A stretch of 36,338 nucleotides of DNA. Source: an uncultured Desulfobulbaceae bacterium. GTDB taxonomy: Bacteria; Desulfobacterota; Desulfobulbia; Desulfobulbales; Desulfocapsaceae. This document shows, piece after piece, positions 36,284-36,338 of this stretch. The stretch covers positions 1 to 36,338 of the forward strand of contig CAISPV010000022.1 of NCBI GenBank assembly GCA_903887485.1, read 5' to 3'. Under the pieces are notes generated by a model. It was not told the origin of the DNA. It searched no databases and was given only the letters and a program-made list of their open reading frames with translations. Position numbers and translations under genes: made by a program. The first letter of the stretch is position 1. Every line of letters begins with the position of its first letter.

Positions 36284-36338
36284 TTATAGATACGATTGCA
36301 AACTATCCACAAGCTGCACGATCTGCTCATCCAGACTG
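36284..36338 (-). CDS. etfB: Probable electron transfer flavoprotein beta subunit, last codons only
   Basis: Only about 17 codons are inside the window: an open frame ending SLDEQIVQLVDSLQSYL and TAA at 36284-36286, on the minus strand just upstream of etfA. The sequence is too short to identify, but the position before etfA is where etfB normally stands. The call rests on context. Confidence 0.5.
   Translation of the reverse strand, partial: SLDEQIVQLVDSLQSYL

Overview
The window reads as a chromosomal core region of an anaerobic deltaproteobacterium (Desulfobacterota), most likely near Desulfobulbales. This is inferred from gene content, not from a database search. The pointers are the order rplM-rpsI-argC, a 13-gene complex I operon with no NADH-oxidising module, a small PxxKW-type cysteine protein, and the fab/rpiB/glyA/nrdR/ribD cluster. 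Both strands are densely coded, and the only mobile-element trace is one decayed transposase fragment.

Layout. Positions 1-4388 carry three aminoacyl-tRNA synthetase genes: gltX (5' end outside the window), glnS, and convergent asnS. Upstream of asnS on the minus strand lie a DUF89 protein and a TtcA-like PP-loop enzyme, whose genes overlap by ATGA. Next come a lipoprotein gene and hisB. A strong hairpin terminator separates lipoprotein and TtcA-like genes and ends exactly at the likely TtcA-like start codon. From 7787 the plus strand takes over: a promoter, tRNA-Gly(GCC), a terminator, rplM-rpsI, another terminator, argC, truA and an aspartate-type aminotransferase. A minus-strand LysR regulator (12378-13370) faces away from the nuo operon.

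The nuo operon (13639-25172) encodes NuoA, B, C, D, H, I, J, K, an Mrp-like antiporter subunit, an 83-residue two-helix protein, a NuoL-like subunit, NuoM and NuoN. NuoE, F and G are absent, so electrons probably enter from something other than NADH. Four antiporter-type subunits are present instead of three. The NuoL-like one has Asn where the family has its central TM7 lysine. A near-consensus promoter with repeated TTCATTA motifs precedes nuoA.

After a bidirectional terminator come the PxxKW-type protein (minus), a lone PilC/GspF-type membrane protein, an HU/IHF-type DNA-binding protein, a divergent ParB-like protein and a transposase orfA remnant read in three frames. The rest is minus strand. 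One block runs etfB (only its last codons) - etfA with a fused 2x[4Fe-4S] domain - fabG - acpP - fabF - rpiB, closed by a terminator. The second block is glyA-nrdR-ribD. Together these link fatty acid synthesis, flavin-based electron transfer, one-carbon metabolism and riboflavin synthesis.

I see no CRISPR array, prophage, toxin-antitoxin pair or rRNA. The most unusual item is the modified complex I. The gene-poor structured elements at 6209-6250, 13535-13603, 27605-27643 and 32026-32128 are the best places to look for undescribed regulation.
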